Positions 26,044 through 34,278 of a DNA stretch of 64,000 nt are shown here, one piece after another. The notes under the pieces are model-generated. The model did not search any database. It worked only from the letters and a program-made list of their open reading frames with translations, and was not told the DNA's origin. Position 1 is the stretch's first letter; each line of letters starts with the position of its first letter. The position numbers and the translations under genes are program-made. Source of the stretch: VRUE01 sp963747765 (GTDB taxonomy: Bacteria; Actinomycetota; Thermoleophilia; Solirubrobacterales; 70-9); NCBI GenBank assembly GCA_963747765.1, contig CAVVGH010000001.1, positions 186,001 through 250,000 on the forward strand, in the 5' to 3' direction.

Positions 26044-26265
26044 ACGAGTTAGTTCCACGGCACCTGCCGTGCCGATCCCCTCCCAGCTCTGAGTGAGCGG
26101 TCCGTGTGCGCGACGCGGCGCTGAGTGGTCGATTTGCCCCCTTGGCCTCAAGCAGTCATTGAAAATCAGGGCCTCGGCTCCGCGCGTCGCCGCCTTGATC
26201 GAACGCGACCGGCGAGGCGAGGCCGGCGCGCTCTGGAGCGAACCGGATAGGCATCGCTCATCTAG
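26040..26265. mobile_element. MITE-like deletion derivative of the IS30 element
   Basis: 226 bp bounded by CTAGACGAG (26040-26048) and CTCATCTAG (26257-26265). It contains CTGGAGCGAACCGGATA (26233-26249), identical to the IS30 terminal repeat at 63236, and CAGTCATTGAAAATCAGG...GCGCGCTCTGG, matching the complement of 61820-61950. On the minus strand the left part of the IS is joined straight to its right end at TGACTG (26153-26158), where the IS has the transposase gene between two TGACTG copies. The left end matches the CTAGATGAGTGGTTCCACG repeat at 61635. No ORF. Confidence 0.75.
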
Positions 26266-26329
26266 ACGATCGATTCGCCAACCGTCCGGTTGGGGGAGAG
26301 TTGGGCGCCAGTGAAGCCTTAAGGCGAGT

Positions 26330-26749
26330 ATGGGATTTCGAGTTCGCTGGGGCGCAGCCGCCAAGGGGCTCGCGCTCGTCCTCACGGGACTCGTCGCCCT
26401 GGGCGTGTTGCAGGCGACGCTCGCTCCAGGCGAAGCGCCGCCGCTTCCGGCCGACGTCGGCCTGCCCCGACCTTCGCCGGCCGCAAAGACCCGGCCGGTG
26501 CGGCACCGCGCCCGGACCTTGCGAAGGACGGCAACCCGGCGGCCGCGCACGCCGCCGGCCGCACCACCGCCCGTGCCCGCGGCCTCGTCTCACGCTGCGG
26601 CCTCGTCCCCTCCGCCCGCGTCGCCGTCTCCTCCGCCCGCGTCCTCGTCTCCTCCGCCCGCGCCCTCGTCTCCTCCGCCCGCGTCGCCGTCTCCTCCAGC
26701 ACCGCCGGCCGTCCCCGACGACGGGTCGATGGAGTTCGCGCCCCATTGA
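26330..26749 (+). CDS. Secreted or anchored proline/serine-rich protein
   Basis: 139 residues: a short N-terminal hydrophobic segment (GLALVLTGLVALGVLQATL, about 13-31), a basic stretch (RPVRHRARTLRRTATRRPR), then a low-complexity tail of SSPPPASP-type repeats coded by tandem TCCTCCGCCCGCG units. It could be a wall-spanning spacer or an artefact of high GC. The hydrophobic segment, start and placement just ahead of rpsF mildly favour a gene. Confidence 0.45.
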   Translation: MGFRVRWGAAAKGLALVLTGLVALGVLQATLAPGEAPPLPADVGLPRPSPAAKTRPVRHRARTLRRTATRRPRTPPAAPPPVPAASSHAAASSPPPASPSPPPASSSPPPAPSSPPPASPSPPAPPAVPDDGSMEFAPH

Positions 26750-26760
26750 GTACCCCCCGC

Positions 26761-26766
26761 TATAGT
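26761..26766 (+). promoter_or_regulatory. Possible -10 box before rpsF
   Basis: TATAGT at 26761-26766 in an otherwise GC-rich gap fits a housekeeping -10 element. If used, transcription would begin near 26773, which favours the TTG start at 26777 over the GTG at 26765 for rpsF and implies a nearly leaderless message. No clear -35 was identified. Confidence 0.3.
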
Positions 26767-26776
26767 GCGTCGCCGT

Positions 26777-27340
26777 TTGGCAGTCACTCCGCGTGAATAC
26801 GAGCTGGTCCTGATGCTGGATCCCCGGCAGGACGCGCCAGGCCGCGACGCCCTGGCGCAGGAGGCGCGTGGGCAAATCGAGGCGGCCGGGTCCCTCAAGC
26901 ACGAGAAGACCTGGGGGCTGCGCAAGATGGCCTACGAGATCGACCAGCGCACGGAGGCCGACTACCGCTGGTTCCGGTTCGAGGCGCCCACCGAGCTGCT
27001 CGACCAGTTGAGCCATAACCTGAAGATCGCCGACGGCGTGCTCCGCTTCCGCATCTTCAAGGTCGACCCCGACGCTCCGGTGATCGCCCCCCCGGCAGCC
27101 TCGGCCCCGGCGCCCAGCGCGTCACGCAACAGGGAGGGCGAGGAATCCGCGCCACCACCACCGCCGGCAGAGCCTGTCGCCGAGCCCGCAGTTGCCGAGC
27201 CTGTCGCCGAGCCCGCAGTTGCCGAGCCTGTCGCCGAGCCCGCAGTTGCCGAGCCTGTCGCCGAGCCCGCAGTTGCCGAGCCCTCCGCGGAGAGCGGCGA
27301 GGAGGGCACCGATGACGGGCCCTCCACCGCGGCTCAGTAG
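26777..27340 (+). CDS. rpsF: Ribosomal protein bS6 with long acidic repeat tail
   Basis: Small-subunit protein that pairs with bS18. From TTG 26777 the product is 187 residues (191 from GTG 26765). The S6 core is about residues 1-92 (YELVLMLDPRQD, KTWGLRKMAYEIDQRTEADYRWFRFEAP, VLRFRIFKVD). It is followed by a tail of about 95 residues, rich in P, A and E, with four EPVAEPAVA units. Family members usually stop near 95-130 residues. It heads the conserved rpsF-ssb-rpsR-rplI run. Confidence 0.92.
   Translation: MAVTPREYELVLMLDPRQDAPGRDALAQEARGQIEAAGSLKHEKTWGLRKMAYEIDQRTEADYRWFRFEAPTELLDQLSHNLKIADGVLRFRIFKVDPDAPVIAPPAASAPAPSASRNREGEESAPPPPPAEPVAEPAVAEPVAEPAVAEPVAEPAVAEPVAEPAVAEPSAESGEEGTDDGPSTAAQ
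27170..27277. repeat. Four identical 27-bp repeats in rpsF
   Basis: Units at 27170, 27197, 27224 and 27251, each GAGCCTGTCGCCGAGCCC + GCAGTTGCC. The period is a multiple of three, so each adds the nonapeptide EPVAEPAVA. Exact identity of the units points to recent expansion; copy number probably varies between strains. Confidence 0.95.
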
Positions 27341-27481
27341 CGCCGTTTCAGCCGCTCAACCGCAAGACGACGCGGACCAGCCCCGCAGGACGAGGCGCGC
27401 AATGATCCCCGGGGGGGAGAGATGCGCCGTCTCCGCGCTTATGCTGGTATCCAGACAAGCTAATCCAGAGGAGTGAGAGCA

Positions 27482-27967
27482 GTGGCAGCTTCGAACATCA
27501 ACGTGGTGGTGATCACCGGGAACTTGACCCGTGACCCAGAGCTGCGCAGCACGCCGAGCGGTACGTCGATCTGCAAGCTGCGCGTGGCAGTCAACAGCCG
27601 GCGCAAGGACGGCCAGACGGGCGAGTGGGTCGACAAGCCGAACTACTTCGACGTCACGGTGTGGGGTGCCCAGGGGGAGAACTGCGCAAACTATCTCTCC
27701 AAGGGCCGGCCGGTGGCAGTCGAAGGGCGCCTCGACTGGCGCGAGTGGGAGGACAAAGAGGGCGGCAAACGGCAGGGTGTCGAAATCATCGCCAACTCCG
27801 TGCAGTTCCTCGGCTCGCGCGACAGCTCGAGCAACAACTCGAGCAGCGGCGGAGAGAGCAACGGCTTCAGCAGCCCGACCAGCGACGTTCCGGCCGACAC
27901 CTCGGACTACGAGGGCGCCCCGGCTGCGGCTGGCGGGGGTGGAGACGGAGACGACATCCCGTTCTGA
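27482..27967 (+). CDS. ssb: Single-stranded DNA-binding protein
   Basis: 161 residues: an N-terminal OB fold (NVVVITGNLTRDPELRSTPSGTSICKLRVAVN, WVDKPNYFDVTVWG, GRPVAVEGRLDWREW), a glycine/serine/asparagine-rich linker and the acidic C-terminal tip DDIPF that binds partner proteins. GTG 27482 is preferred to 27473 because GAGGAG lies 8 bases upstream. It coats ssDNA in replication and repair and sits between rpsF and rpsR, the usual arrangement. Confidence 0.97.
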   Translation: MAASNINVVVITGNLTRDPELRSTPSGTSICKLRVAVNSRRKDGQTGEWVDKPNYFDVTVWGAQGENCANYLSKGRPVAVEGRLDWREWEDKEGGKRQGVEIIANSVQFLGSRDSSSNNSSSGGESNGFSSPTSDVPADTSDYEGAPAAAGGGGDGDDIPF

Positions 27968-28040
27968 GACCGGCATTCGACGGGCCCGCGCTGCTGGCTC
28001 ATCGGGCCAGACCTCGATATCGGTAGGATCGGCACCGAGA

Positions 28041-28307
28041 ATGGCCAGATCGAGAGACACAGGAGCGTCAGGGCCGCGTCGGGGCCGGCGTGCGCTGGAC
28101 CGAACCCGGCCGCGCAAGTACACGCGGATCAACTCCAAGGCCATCGATTACAAGGACCTTGGGTTGCTGCGTCGCTTCCTCTCCGACAAGGGGAAGACGC
28201 GCGGTCGCCGTGTCACGGGCCTCTCGCGCAAGCATCAGCGCCAGCTCTCGATCGCCGTGAAACGCGCTCGCGAAATCGCTCTGCTGCCCTACGTAGGGGA
28301 GAGATAG
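28041..28307 (+). CDS. rpsR: Ribosomal protein bS18
   Basis: 88 residues, basic, with the family segment KAIDYKDLGLLRRFLSDKGKTRGRRVTGLSRKHQRQL and C-terminal REIALLPYV. No zinc cysteines (C- form). The ATG at 28041 gives the expected length; the open frame extends upstream through ssb without homology. It binds next to bS6 on the 30S platform. Confidence 0.96.
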   Translation: MARSRDTGASGPRRGRRALDRTRPRKYTRINSKAIDYKDLGLLRRFLSDKGKTRGRRVTGLSRKHQRQLSIAVKRAREIALLPYVGER

Positions 28308-28316
28308 GAGCAGCAC

Positions 28317-28769
28317 ATGACGCAGGCCATCCTTCTCGAGGATGTCGAGAGCCTGGGGCAGCGCGGTGACCCGGTCGATGTGTCGCCGGGCTACCTGCGC
28401 AACTACCTGGTTCCGCGCAAACTGGCGGCGCCGGCGACTCCCGGAGCGCTCGAGGAGGCGCAACGCCGCCGCGCAGCGGCCGAGAAGGCCGAGCGCGAGC
28501 GGGCCGAGCGCGAGCAGCGCGCCGCGGCACTGCTCTCGAAAACGGTGCTCACCATCCATCAGCGGGCGGGCGACGACGGCAAGCTCTTCGGCTCGGTCGG
28601 CGCCAAGGAGATCGTCGATGCGATCCGCGATGCGCGAGACCTGCGCATCGACCGGCGCAAGGTACGCCTCGAGCAGCCGATCCGCGAGATCGGCACCCAC
28701 ATGGTTGAGATCGAGCTCGCCGGCGGCGATGTCGCCACGGTGAAGACGATCGTCGCCGAGGAGAGTTAG
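28317..28769 (+). CDS. rplI: Ribosomal protein bL9
   Basis: 150 residues with the N-terminal rRNA-binding domain (ILLEDVESLGQRGDPVDVSPGYLRNYLVPRKLA), the long connecting helix rich in A, E, K and R (EEAQRRRAAAEKAERERAER) and the C-terminal domain (KLFGSVGAKEIVDAI). AGGAG precedes the ATG by 6 bases. Last ribosomal gene of the run. Confidence 0.97.
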   Translation: MTQAILLEDVESLGQRGDPVDVSPGYLRNYLVPRKLAAPATPGALEEAQRRRAAAEKAERERAEREQRAAALLSKTVLTIHQRAGDDGKLFGSVGAKEIVDAIRDARDLRIDRRKVRLEQPIREIGTHMVEIELAGGDVATVKTIVAEES

Positions 28770-28780
28770 CCAAGCGGGCG

Positions 28781-29506
28781 ATGCGCCGCCTTCCGACCCG
28801 CCTGACCCGCCGCGCCAGGATAAGGACGCGACTTGGCTGGGCGCGCTCGGAGCGGGCCACCGTCGGCCTGGCGGCGTTCGCGCTGGGGGGTGCGGGGGCG
28901 GTGCTGCTCGGGCAGTTCGGACGGATGCTGCGGCGGCGTTCCGACGAGCACGGCGACGGCGACGGCCTGGTCGACGCCGCTCCCGTCGCCGCCCGCGACA
29001 CGGTTGGCGTGGCTGTCAGCGGCTATTCGGAGACGCCCCGCAGCGAAGCGGTCCTCTTCAACCTCCTCGCCGGCTTCCTCGCCTCCTTCGCGTTGGTGCG
29101 CATCTCGACCTGGGGAATACGCGACCGCTGGTGGCCCTTCCGCAACGTTCGCGTCGGTAACCGCCACATCCATCACTTCGTCCCGGGCATCCTGATCGCC
29201 TTCGCCGCCGGCACGGCCGCGCTGCTGACCGACGACGAGGATCTGGAAGATCGCCTCGCCGTCCCGATGGGCGTCGGAATGGGGCTCACCTTCGACGAGG
29301 CGGCGCTGCTGCTGGACCTGCGCGACGTCTACTGGACTCGAGAGGGCCTGCTCAGCGTCCAGCTCAGCCTTGGCGCAACGGCCATCCTCAGCATCGCGAT
29401 CCTCACGCAGAGGATGCTGCGTCGCGGCGAGCGCCACCAGGAGGCGGCGGGTCAGATACCTTCGGCCGCCGAGCACCTGGCGGCCGGGGCCGGTGCTCTG
29501 GGCTGA
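28781..29506 (+). CDS. Conserved integral membrane protein with HIHHFVPG motif
   Basis: 241 residues with about four to five membrane helices. The distinctive part is RNVRVGNRHIHHFVPGILIAF, followed by DDEDLEDR and GLTFDEAALLLDLRDVYW; the histidines and acidic residues could bind metal. Similar hypothetical membrane proteins are common in actinobacteria, with no known function. It starts 11 bases after rplI and probably shares its transcript. The 260 bases after it hold no gene I can support. Confidence 0.72.
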   Translation: MRRLPTRLTRRARIRTRLGWARSERATVGLAAFALGGAGAVLLGQFGRMLRRRSDEHGDGDGLVDAAPVAARDTVGVAVSGYSETPRSEAVLFNLLAGFLASFALVRISTWGIRDRWWPFRNVRVGNRHIHHFVPGILIAFAAGTAALLTDDEDLEDRLAVPMGVGMGLTFDEAALLLDLRDVYWTREGLLSVQLSLGATAILSIAILTQRMLRRGERHQEAAGQIPSAAEHLAAGAGALG

Positions 29507-29766
29507 GCCCCCGCTCGCCACACCCAGGGCGCACAGAAATTCCACTCTCGTGACGTTCAGCGCACCACGGGTGCGCGCGCATCCGCCAGCATCGACCCGT
29601 GGCTCAATCTCCTCGCTCCCCCATCTTCGACGGCGCCGGTCGCGGTGAATTCTTTTCGCCCTCATTGCAGGGAGCGAGGCCGTGCGCCCAGACCACCTCT
29701 GGTTTGCTTGCAGCGAGCTCGCGCAGCCAATTCCGCCGTCCGTGCCGGTCCGTTAACTAACAGTCG

Positions 29767-31191
29767 ATGCCGCAGCCGCCCACATCGCACGTCCCGCCTC
29801 AGAACATCGAGGCCGAGGAATCGGTGCTCGGCGCCATGCTCGTTGCCGAGCCGGCGCTGACCCGCGTCATCGACGAGGTGAAGCTGACCGCCGAGGACTT
29901 CTACCTCGAGAAGCACGCCTTGATCTTCAGCAGTGCCCGCGACCTCTACGCCGCGTCGAAGCCTGTCGACGAGCTGAGCGTCACCGAGGCCCTCGCCCAG
30001 CACAACCACATCGAGCGGGCGGGGGGCAAGCACTACGTCTCCGAGCTTGCCGCGAAGGTTCCCGCCGCCGGCAACGCCAAGCACTACGCGGAGATCGTCC
30101 AGCAAAACTCCCTGCTGCGCCGCCTGCTTGGCGCCGGGCAGGAGATCCAGGGGTGGGTGCATGGACGGGACGGCGAGCCCCGCGAGCTGTCGGAGCGAGC
30201 CGAGAAGCTGCTCTTCGACGTCGCCCACAAAGAGCAGGCCGGGGACTTCCGCCAGCTCTCGGAGATCCTCCACGACGAGGTCGATCGTCTGGAGAAGCTC
30301 TCGACCGGCGAGACCGAGCTGACCGGCACCCCCTCCGGCTTCAAGGACATCGACGCGATCACAGGTGGCTTCCAGCCCGGCAACCTGATCATCGTCGCGG
30401 CGCGACCGGCAATGGGAAAGAGCGCGCTGGTCGCCAACGTTGCCGAGAACGTGTCGGTGAAGCGGGGGCTTCCGGTTGCCTTCTTCTCCCTGGAGATGTC
30501 CGAGGTCGAGCTGGCGCAGCGCTTCATCGCCTGCCGGGCGCGAATCTCCGGCGACAAGCTGCGCAAGGGCCAGGTGGCGCAGAAGGACTGGCCGAAGGTC
30601 GTGCGCGCCTGCAACGAGCTGGAGGAGGCGCCCCTGTGGTTCGACGACTCCTCCGACCTGGGCATCCTCGACCTGCGGGCGAAGGCGCGGCGGCTGCATG
30701 CCCAGGTGCAGGACAGGGGGGGCTTGGGCCTGGTGATCGTCGACTACCTGCAGCTGATGCGCGCCGACGACCCGCGCGCCAACCGGGTCGAGCAGGTGGG
30801 ACAGATGAGCCGCGGGCTGAAGATCCTCGCCCGCGAGCTGGAGGTGCCGGTGCTGGCGATATCCCAGCTCTCGCGCGCCCCCGAGCAGCGCACGCCGCCA
30901 AAGCCGCAACTCTCCGACCTGCGTGAGTCCGGCCAGCTCGAGCAGGACGCAGATCTGGTGGCATTCCTCTTTCGGGAGGACTACTACCGTGACCCGGAGG
31001 ACGAGCCGGACGGGCTTGCGGACCTGATCATCGCCAAGCATAGGAACGGACCGATCGGCAGCCGCAAGCTGGTCTTCCTCGACCGCTTCCCCAAGTTCGC
31101 CGACTTCTCGGGCCAGGAAGCCCCGATCGAGCAGCCGGCGGGCGAGGGGCCGCCGCTCGCCGACCTGGCTTCCGCGGGTCCTGAGCTCTGA
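29767..31191 (+). CDS. dnaB: Replicative DNA helicase DnaB
   Basis: 474 residues. N-terminal helical domain (NIEAEESVLGAMLV...), linker, and RecA-like ATPase with Walker A ARPAMGKSA (Lys218), Walker B VIVDYLQLM (Asp326), and DLRESGQLEQDADLVAFLFR containing the arginine-finger/DnaB motif. It unwinds DNA at the replication fork as a hexamer. The stop overlaps the next start (TGATG), so it is coupled to its putative loader. Confidence 0.97.
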   Translation: MPQPPTSHVPPQNIEAEESVLGAMLVAEPALTRVIDEVKLTAEDFYLEKHALIFSSARDLYAASKPVDELSVTEALAQHNHIERAGGKHYVSELAAKVPAAGNAKHYAEIVQQNSLLRRLLGAGQEIQGWVHGRDGEPRELSERAEKLLFDVAHKEQAGDFRQLSEILHDEVDRLEKLSTGETELTGTPSGFKDIDAITGGFQPGNLIIVAARPAMGKSALVANVAENVSVKRGLPVAFFSLEMSEVELAQRFIACRARISGDKLRKGQVAQKDWPKVVRACNELEEAPLWFDDSSDLGILDLRAKARRLHAQVQDRGGLGLVIVDYLQLMRADDPRANRVEQVGQMSRGLKILARELEVPVLAISQLSRAPEQRTPPKPQLSDLRESGQLEQDADLVAFLFREDYYRDPEDEPDGLADLIIAKHRNGPIGSRKLVFLDRFPKFADFSGQEAPIEQPAGEGPPLADLASAGPEL

Positions 31192-31973
31192 TGGCGATCG
31201 CGCGCAGCGAGCCGTTTGCCGACCAGGTCTGCCCGCTGGGCTCCTGTGACGGTTCGGGCTGGATTCTCGGCCCCGAGGACGTGGCGCGACCGTGTGAGTG
31301 CCGCGAGAAGCGCCTGCGGAGAGGGCGAAACCGCGGGGTCGCGTCGGCGATCCCCGCTCGCTACCGGGGTGTCTCCTTCGAGCGACCGCCGATATCGGAC
31401 ATGGCACGCGACTTTCAGCTTCGTGGCGCGGTCGCGGAGATCCGTCGCTACCTCGACGACCTCGAGGAGAACCTCACCCAGGGCAACGGGGTCTGGCTCT
31501 ACGGAGATACCGGCACCGGGAAGACCACGCTGGGGATGCTCGTCTCGAAAACGGCGCTGGAGGCGGGCAATTCAGTTGCCATCTACTCGCTGCCAAAGCT
31601 GCTCGCTCGCATTCGCCGCAGCTACGACTCCGACGCGAGCGAGGACTCCTACCTTTCGTTCTTCGAGCGCCTCACCTCGGTGGACCTGCTGCACATCGAC
31701 GATCTGGGCGCCGAGAAGCGTTCCGATTGGGTCCTCGAGCAGCTCTATGCCCTCATCAACGAGCGCTACGAGACCGAGCGGTCGATCCTCGTCACGACAA
31801 ATCTCGACGAGGGAGAGCTGAAGGAGCAGATCGGACTTCGCACCGTTTCGCGCCTCGTGGAGATGTGCGGGGACTGCATGGTCCCGATGCACGGCGAGGA
31901 TCGGCGCGAGCCGACCGAGGCCTCGGTCGGCTCGGAGTCCGGCCCTGAAAGCGTCCCCGACCCGCGGCGGTAG
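31191..31973 (+). CDS. DnaC/DnaI-like AAA+ helicase loader
   Basis: 260 residues. The N-terminal cysteine cluster (CPLGSCDGSGWI...CECREKR) resembles the zinc-binding head of DnaI. The AAA+ core has Walker A GDTGTGKTT near 105, Walker B LLHIDDLGAEK, sensor I LVTTNL, and an arginine-rich tail (GLRTVSRLVEMC). Overlap with dnaB strongly suggests it loads DnaB. The C-terminal 25 residues are acidic and low complexity. An IstB-type transposition ATPase is unlikely in this context. Confidence 0.88.
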   Translation: MAIARSEPFADQVCPLGSCDGSGWILGPEDVARPCECREKRLRRGRNRGVASAIPARYRGVSFERPPISDMARDFQLRGAVAEIRRYLDDLEENLTQGNGVWLYGDTGTGKTTLGMLVSKTALEAGNSVAIYSLPKLLARIRRSYDSDASEDSYLSFFERLTSVDLLHIDDLGAEKRSDWVLEQLYALINERYETERSILVTTNLDEGELKEQIGLRTVSRLVEMCGDCMVPMHGEDRREPTEASVGSESGPESVPDPRR

Positions 31974-32021
31974 GCGCTTCGCAGCGCCCCGCTGGTCAAC
32001 CCGGCACAATTCCCTCCCGTC

Positions 32022-33386
32022 ATGCCTGGCATCGTCATAGTCGGCGCCCAATGGGGCGATGAGGGGAAGGGCAAGGTCACCGACCTGCTCGCCGAGCACG
32101 CGAGCGGAATCGTGCGCTTTCAAGGCGGCAACAATGCCGGCCACACGATTGTCCGCGACGGAGAGGAGTTCAAGTTTCACCTGATCCCCTCCGGCATCCT
32201 GTACCCGGATAAGGCCTGCGTGATCGGCAATGGCGTCGTGCTCGACCCGCACGTCCTGCTCGACGAGATCGACGGGCTGAAGCGGCGCGGCGTCGATGTC
32301 GCCAACCTGCGGATCTCCGCCAACGCGCACCTGATCATGCCCTACCACGTCCTCCTGGACACCGCCGGCGAGATGAAGCTGGGCAAGCTTTCGATCGGCA
32401 CGACGCGGCGCGGCATCGGCCCCTGCTACTCCGACAAGGCTCTGCGCCTCGGCATCCGCGTCCAGGACCTGCTCGACGAGAAGATCCTGCGCAAGAAGAT
32501 CCTTGCGGCACTCGAGCCCAAGCAGCAGGCACTGCGCGAGCTCTCGGTCCGGCGCCGGAAGCTGCGCAAGGAGGCCGGCGAGGAGCGGGGCGGGGCCGCC
32601 GGCGACGCCCCCGACCCCCGCCTCGACCTGCACACGATGACCGAGGAACACCTGGCCTACGGTCACCGCTTGGAGCCCCACATAGCGGACACCTCGCGCC
32701 TCTGCTGGGAGATGCTGGACGAAGGTGGCACGGTGCTCTTCGAGGGCGCTCAGGCGACTCTGCTCGACCTCGACCACGGCACCTACCCCTTCGTAACCTC
32801 CTCAAATCCGACCGCCGGCGCGGCCTGCGTCGGCGCCGGAGTCGGGCCGACCGACATCGACGAGGTGTGGGGAGTGGCAAAGGCCTACGCGACACGGGTG
32901 GGCGCTGGGCCCTTCCCGACCGAGCTGAGCGACGAGAACGGGCGGCACATGCTCGAACGGGGTCGCGAGTTCGGGACGACAACCGGCCGTGAGCGGCGCT
33001 GCGGATGGATGGATCTGGTGGCGCTGCGCTATGCGGTGCGGCTGAACCGGATGAGCGCCCTGACGATCACCAAGCTCGACGTGCTGAGCGGCATCGACCC
33101 GCTGCGCGTCGCCGTTCGCTACCGCTCGCGGGAGGGCGCGGTCTTCGACAGCTTCCCCTACCACCAGTCGATCCTTCACTCCGCCCAACCGGAGTACGAG
33201 GAGCTGCCAGGCTTCGAGGCGGATCTCAGCTCCTGCCGCAGCGAGGCCGACCTTCCGCCCCAGGCGCGCGCATACCTGAAGTTCGTCGCGGATTTCGCCG
33301 GTGTTCCGATCCGCCTTGTCGGGGTCGGTCCTGGCCGCGACCAGGTGATCTGGATGGGCGAGGAGCCCCGGCTCCAAGCCGCTTGA
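32022..33386 (+). CDS. purA: Adenylosuccinate synthetase
   Basis: 454 residues. Makes adenylosuccinate from IMP, aspartate and GTP. The GTP loop is GDEGKGK (12-18); also QGGNNAGHT, IGTTRRGIGPCYSDKA, GAQATLLDLDHGTYPFVTSSNP and GRERRCGWMD. Residues about 180-210 contain an extra basic and Gly-rich insert (RRRKLRKEAGEERGGAAGD) compared with E. coli, which makes the protein slightly long. The ATG start fits homology. Confidence 0.97.
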   Translation: MPGIVIVGAQWGDEGKGKVTDLLAEHASGIVRFQGGNNAGHTIVRDGEEFKFHLIPSGILYPDKACVIGNGVVLDPHVLLDEIDGLKRRGVDVANLRISANAHLIMPYHVLLDTAGEMKLGKLSIGTTRRGIGPCYSDKALRLGIRVQDLLDEKILRKKILAALEPKQQALRELSVRRRKLRKEAGEERGGAAGDAPDPRLDLHTMTEEHLAYGHRLEPHIADTSRLCWEMLDEGGTVLFEGAQATLLDLDHGTYPFVTSSNPTAGAACVGAGVGPTDIDEVWGVAKAYATRVGAGPFPTELSDENGRHMLERGREFGTTTGRERRCGWMDLVALRYAVRLNRMSALTITKLDVLSGIDPLRVAVRYRSREGAVFDSFPYHQSILHSAQPEYEELPGFEADLSSCRSEADLPPQARAYLKFVADFAGVPIRLVGVGPGRDQVIWMGEEPRLQAA

Positions 33387-33447
33387 GCTGGATACGCGCG
33401 AGTACACGAAGTCGTGGTTCCAAACCTGCTGCTCTACAGTCTTCGAT

Positions 33448-34137
33448 GTGGCGTCCGGTAGACGCACCGTCGGGTTGAGCAAACGCCTGCCGCGAGGGCG
33501 GCACGGTCTGTCGCGGAAGGCGGTGGCCGAATCGCAGCGGAACCGGGTCCTGCAGGCGATGATCGAGGTCGTCGCCGAGCGGGGCTATCCCGACACCCGG
33601 GTCGTCGACGTGATCGGCGCCGCCGGCGTGTCCCGAAAGACGTTCTATGAGCTCTTCGCCAGCAAGGAGGACTGCTTCCTCGCCGCCTACGACATCCTGC
33701 TCGGCAATCTGCTCAGCGATACGGCGAAGGGCTTCGAGTCGAAGCCCGGTTCGGCCTGGCCGGAGCGCGTCGCAGCGGGCCTCGAGGCGCTGCTCCGGCA
33801 CCTCGCCGAGCACCCTGACGAGGCCCGCTTTGCGATCGTCGAGGTCCTGGCCGCCGGCCCCAGGGCCCTGGCGCGGCGGGATGCGGCGCTGCGGCAGTTC
33901 ACGGGCTTCCTCGATGCCGGGCGCGCGGAGACGCCGGTCGAGCTACCCGGGATAACCTCGCTGTCGGTTGCCGGCGGGATCAACGAGCTTCTCTACAGCG
34001 AGATCCTGCATGGCGCGACAGCGCGTCTGCCCGCCCGCTTGCCTGACCTGATCTTCTGGATCACGCTGCCCTTCCTCGGGCCCGAGGGCGCGGCGATCGA
34101 GCGTGAGAGGGCCCGCGGCTCGATCGCCGCGGGCTGA
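33448..34137 (+). CDS. TetR-family transcriptional regulator
   Basis: 229 residues. A basic N-terminus leads into a helix-turn-helix (RNRVLQAMIEVVAERGYPDTRVVDVIGAAGVSRKTFYELFASKEDCFLAAYD), then a helical ligand/dimerisation domain. The start is GTG 33448. It stands just upstream of the paralogous secreted proteins and points the same way; its 141-base gap to the first is the likely operator region, but no palindrome stood out. The ligand is unknown; a lipid or sterol signal would fit the mce neighbourhood. Confidence 0.88.
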   Translation: MASGRRTVGLSKRLPRGRHGLSRKAVAESQRNRVLQAMIEVVAERGYPDTRVVDVIGAAGVSRKTFYELFASKEDCFLAAYDILLGNLLSDTAKGFESKPGSAWPERVAAGLEALLRHLAEHPDEARFAIVEVLAAGPRALARRDAALRQFTGFLDAGRAETPVELPGITSLSVAGGINELLYSEILHGATARLPARLPDLIFWITLPFLGPEGAAIERERARGSIAAG

Positions 34138-34278
34138 CCTTCACTCGCCCGGGGCGCTCCTTTCTGCCTTCTGCGGGGTTAGAGCAGGTGCCGGGGCGGG
34201 TAGCTGTGCCACCGGAGGATTAACACGGCTTTCTATGGCCAAGCCTTGGAGGCAGGCCAAAAGGAGAGGGATAGCGAT

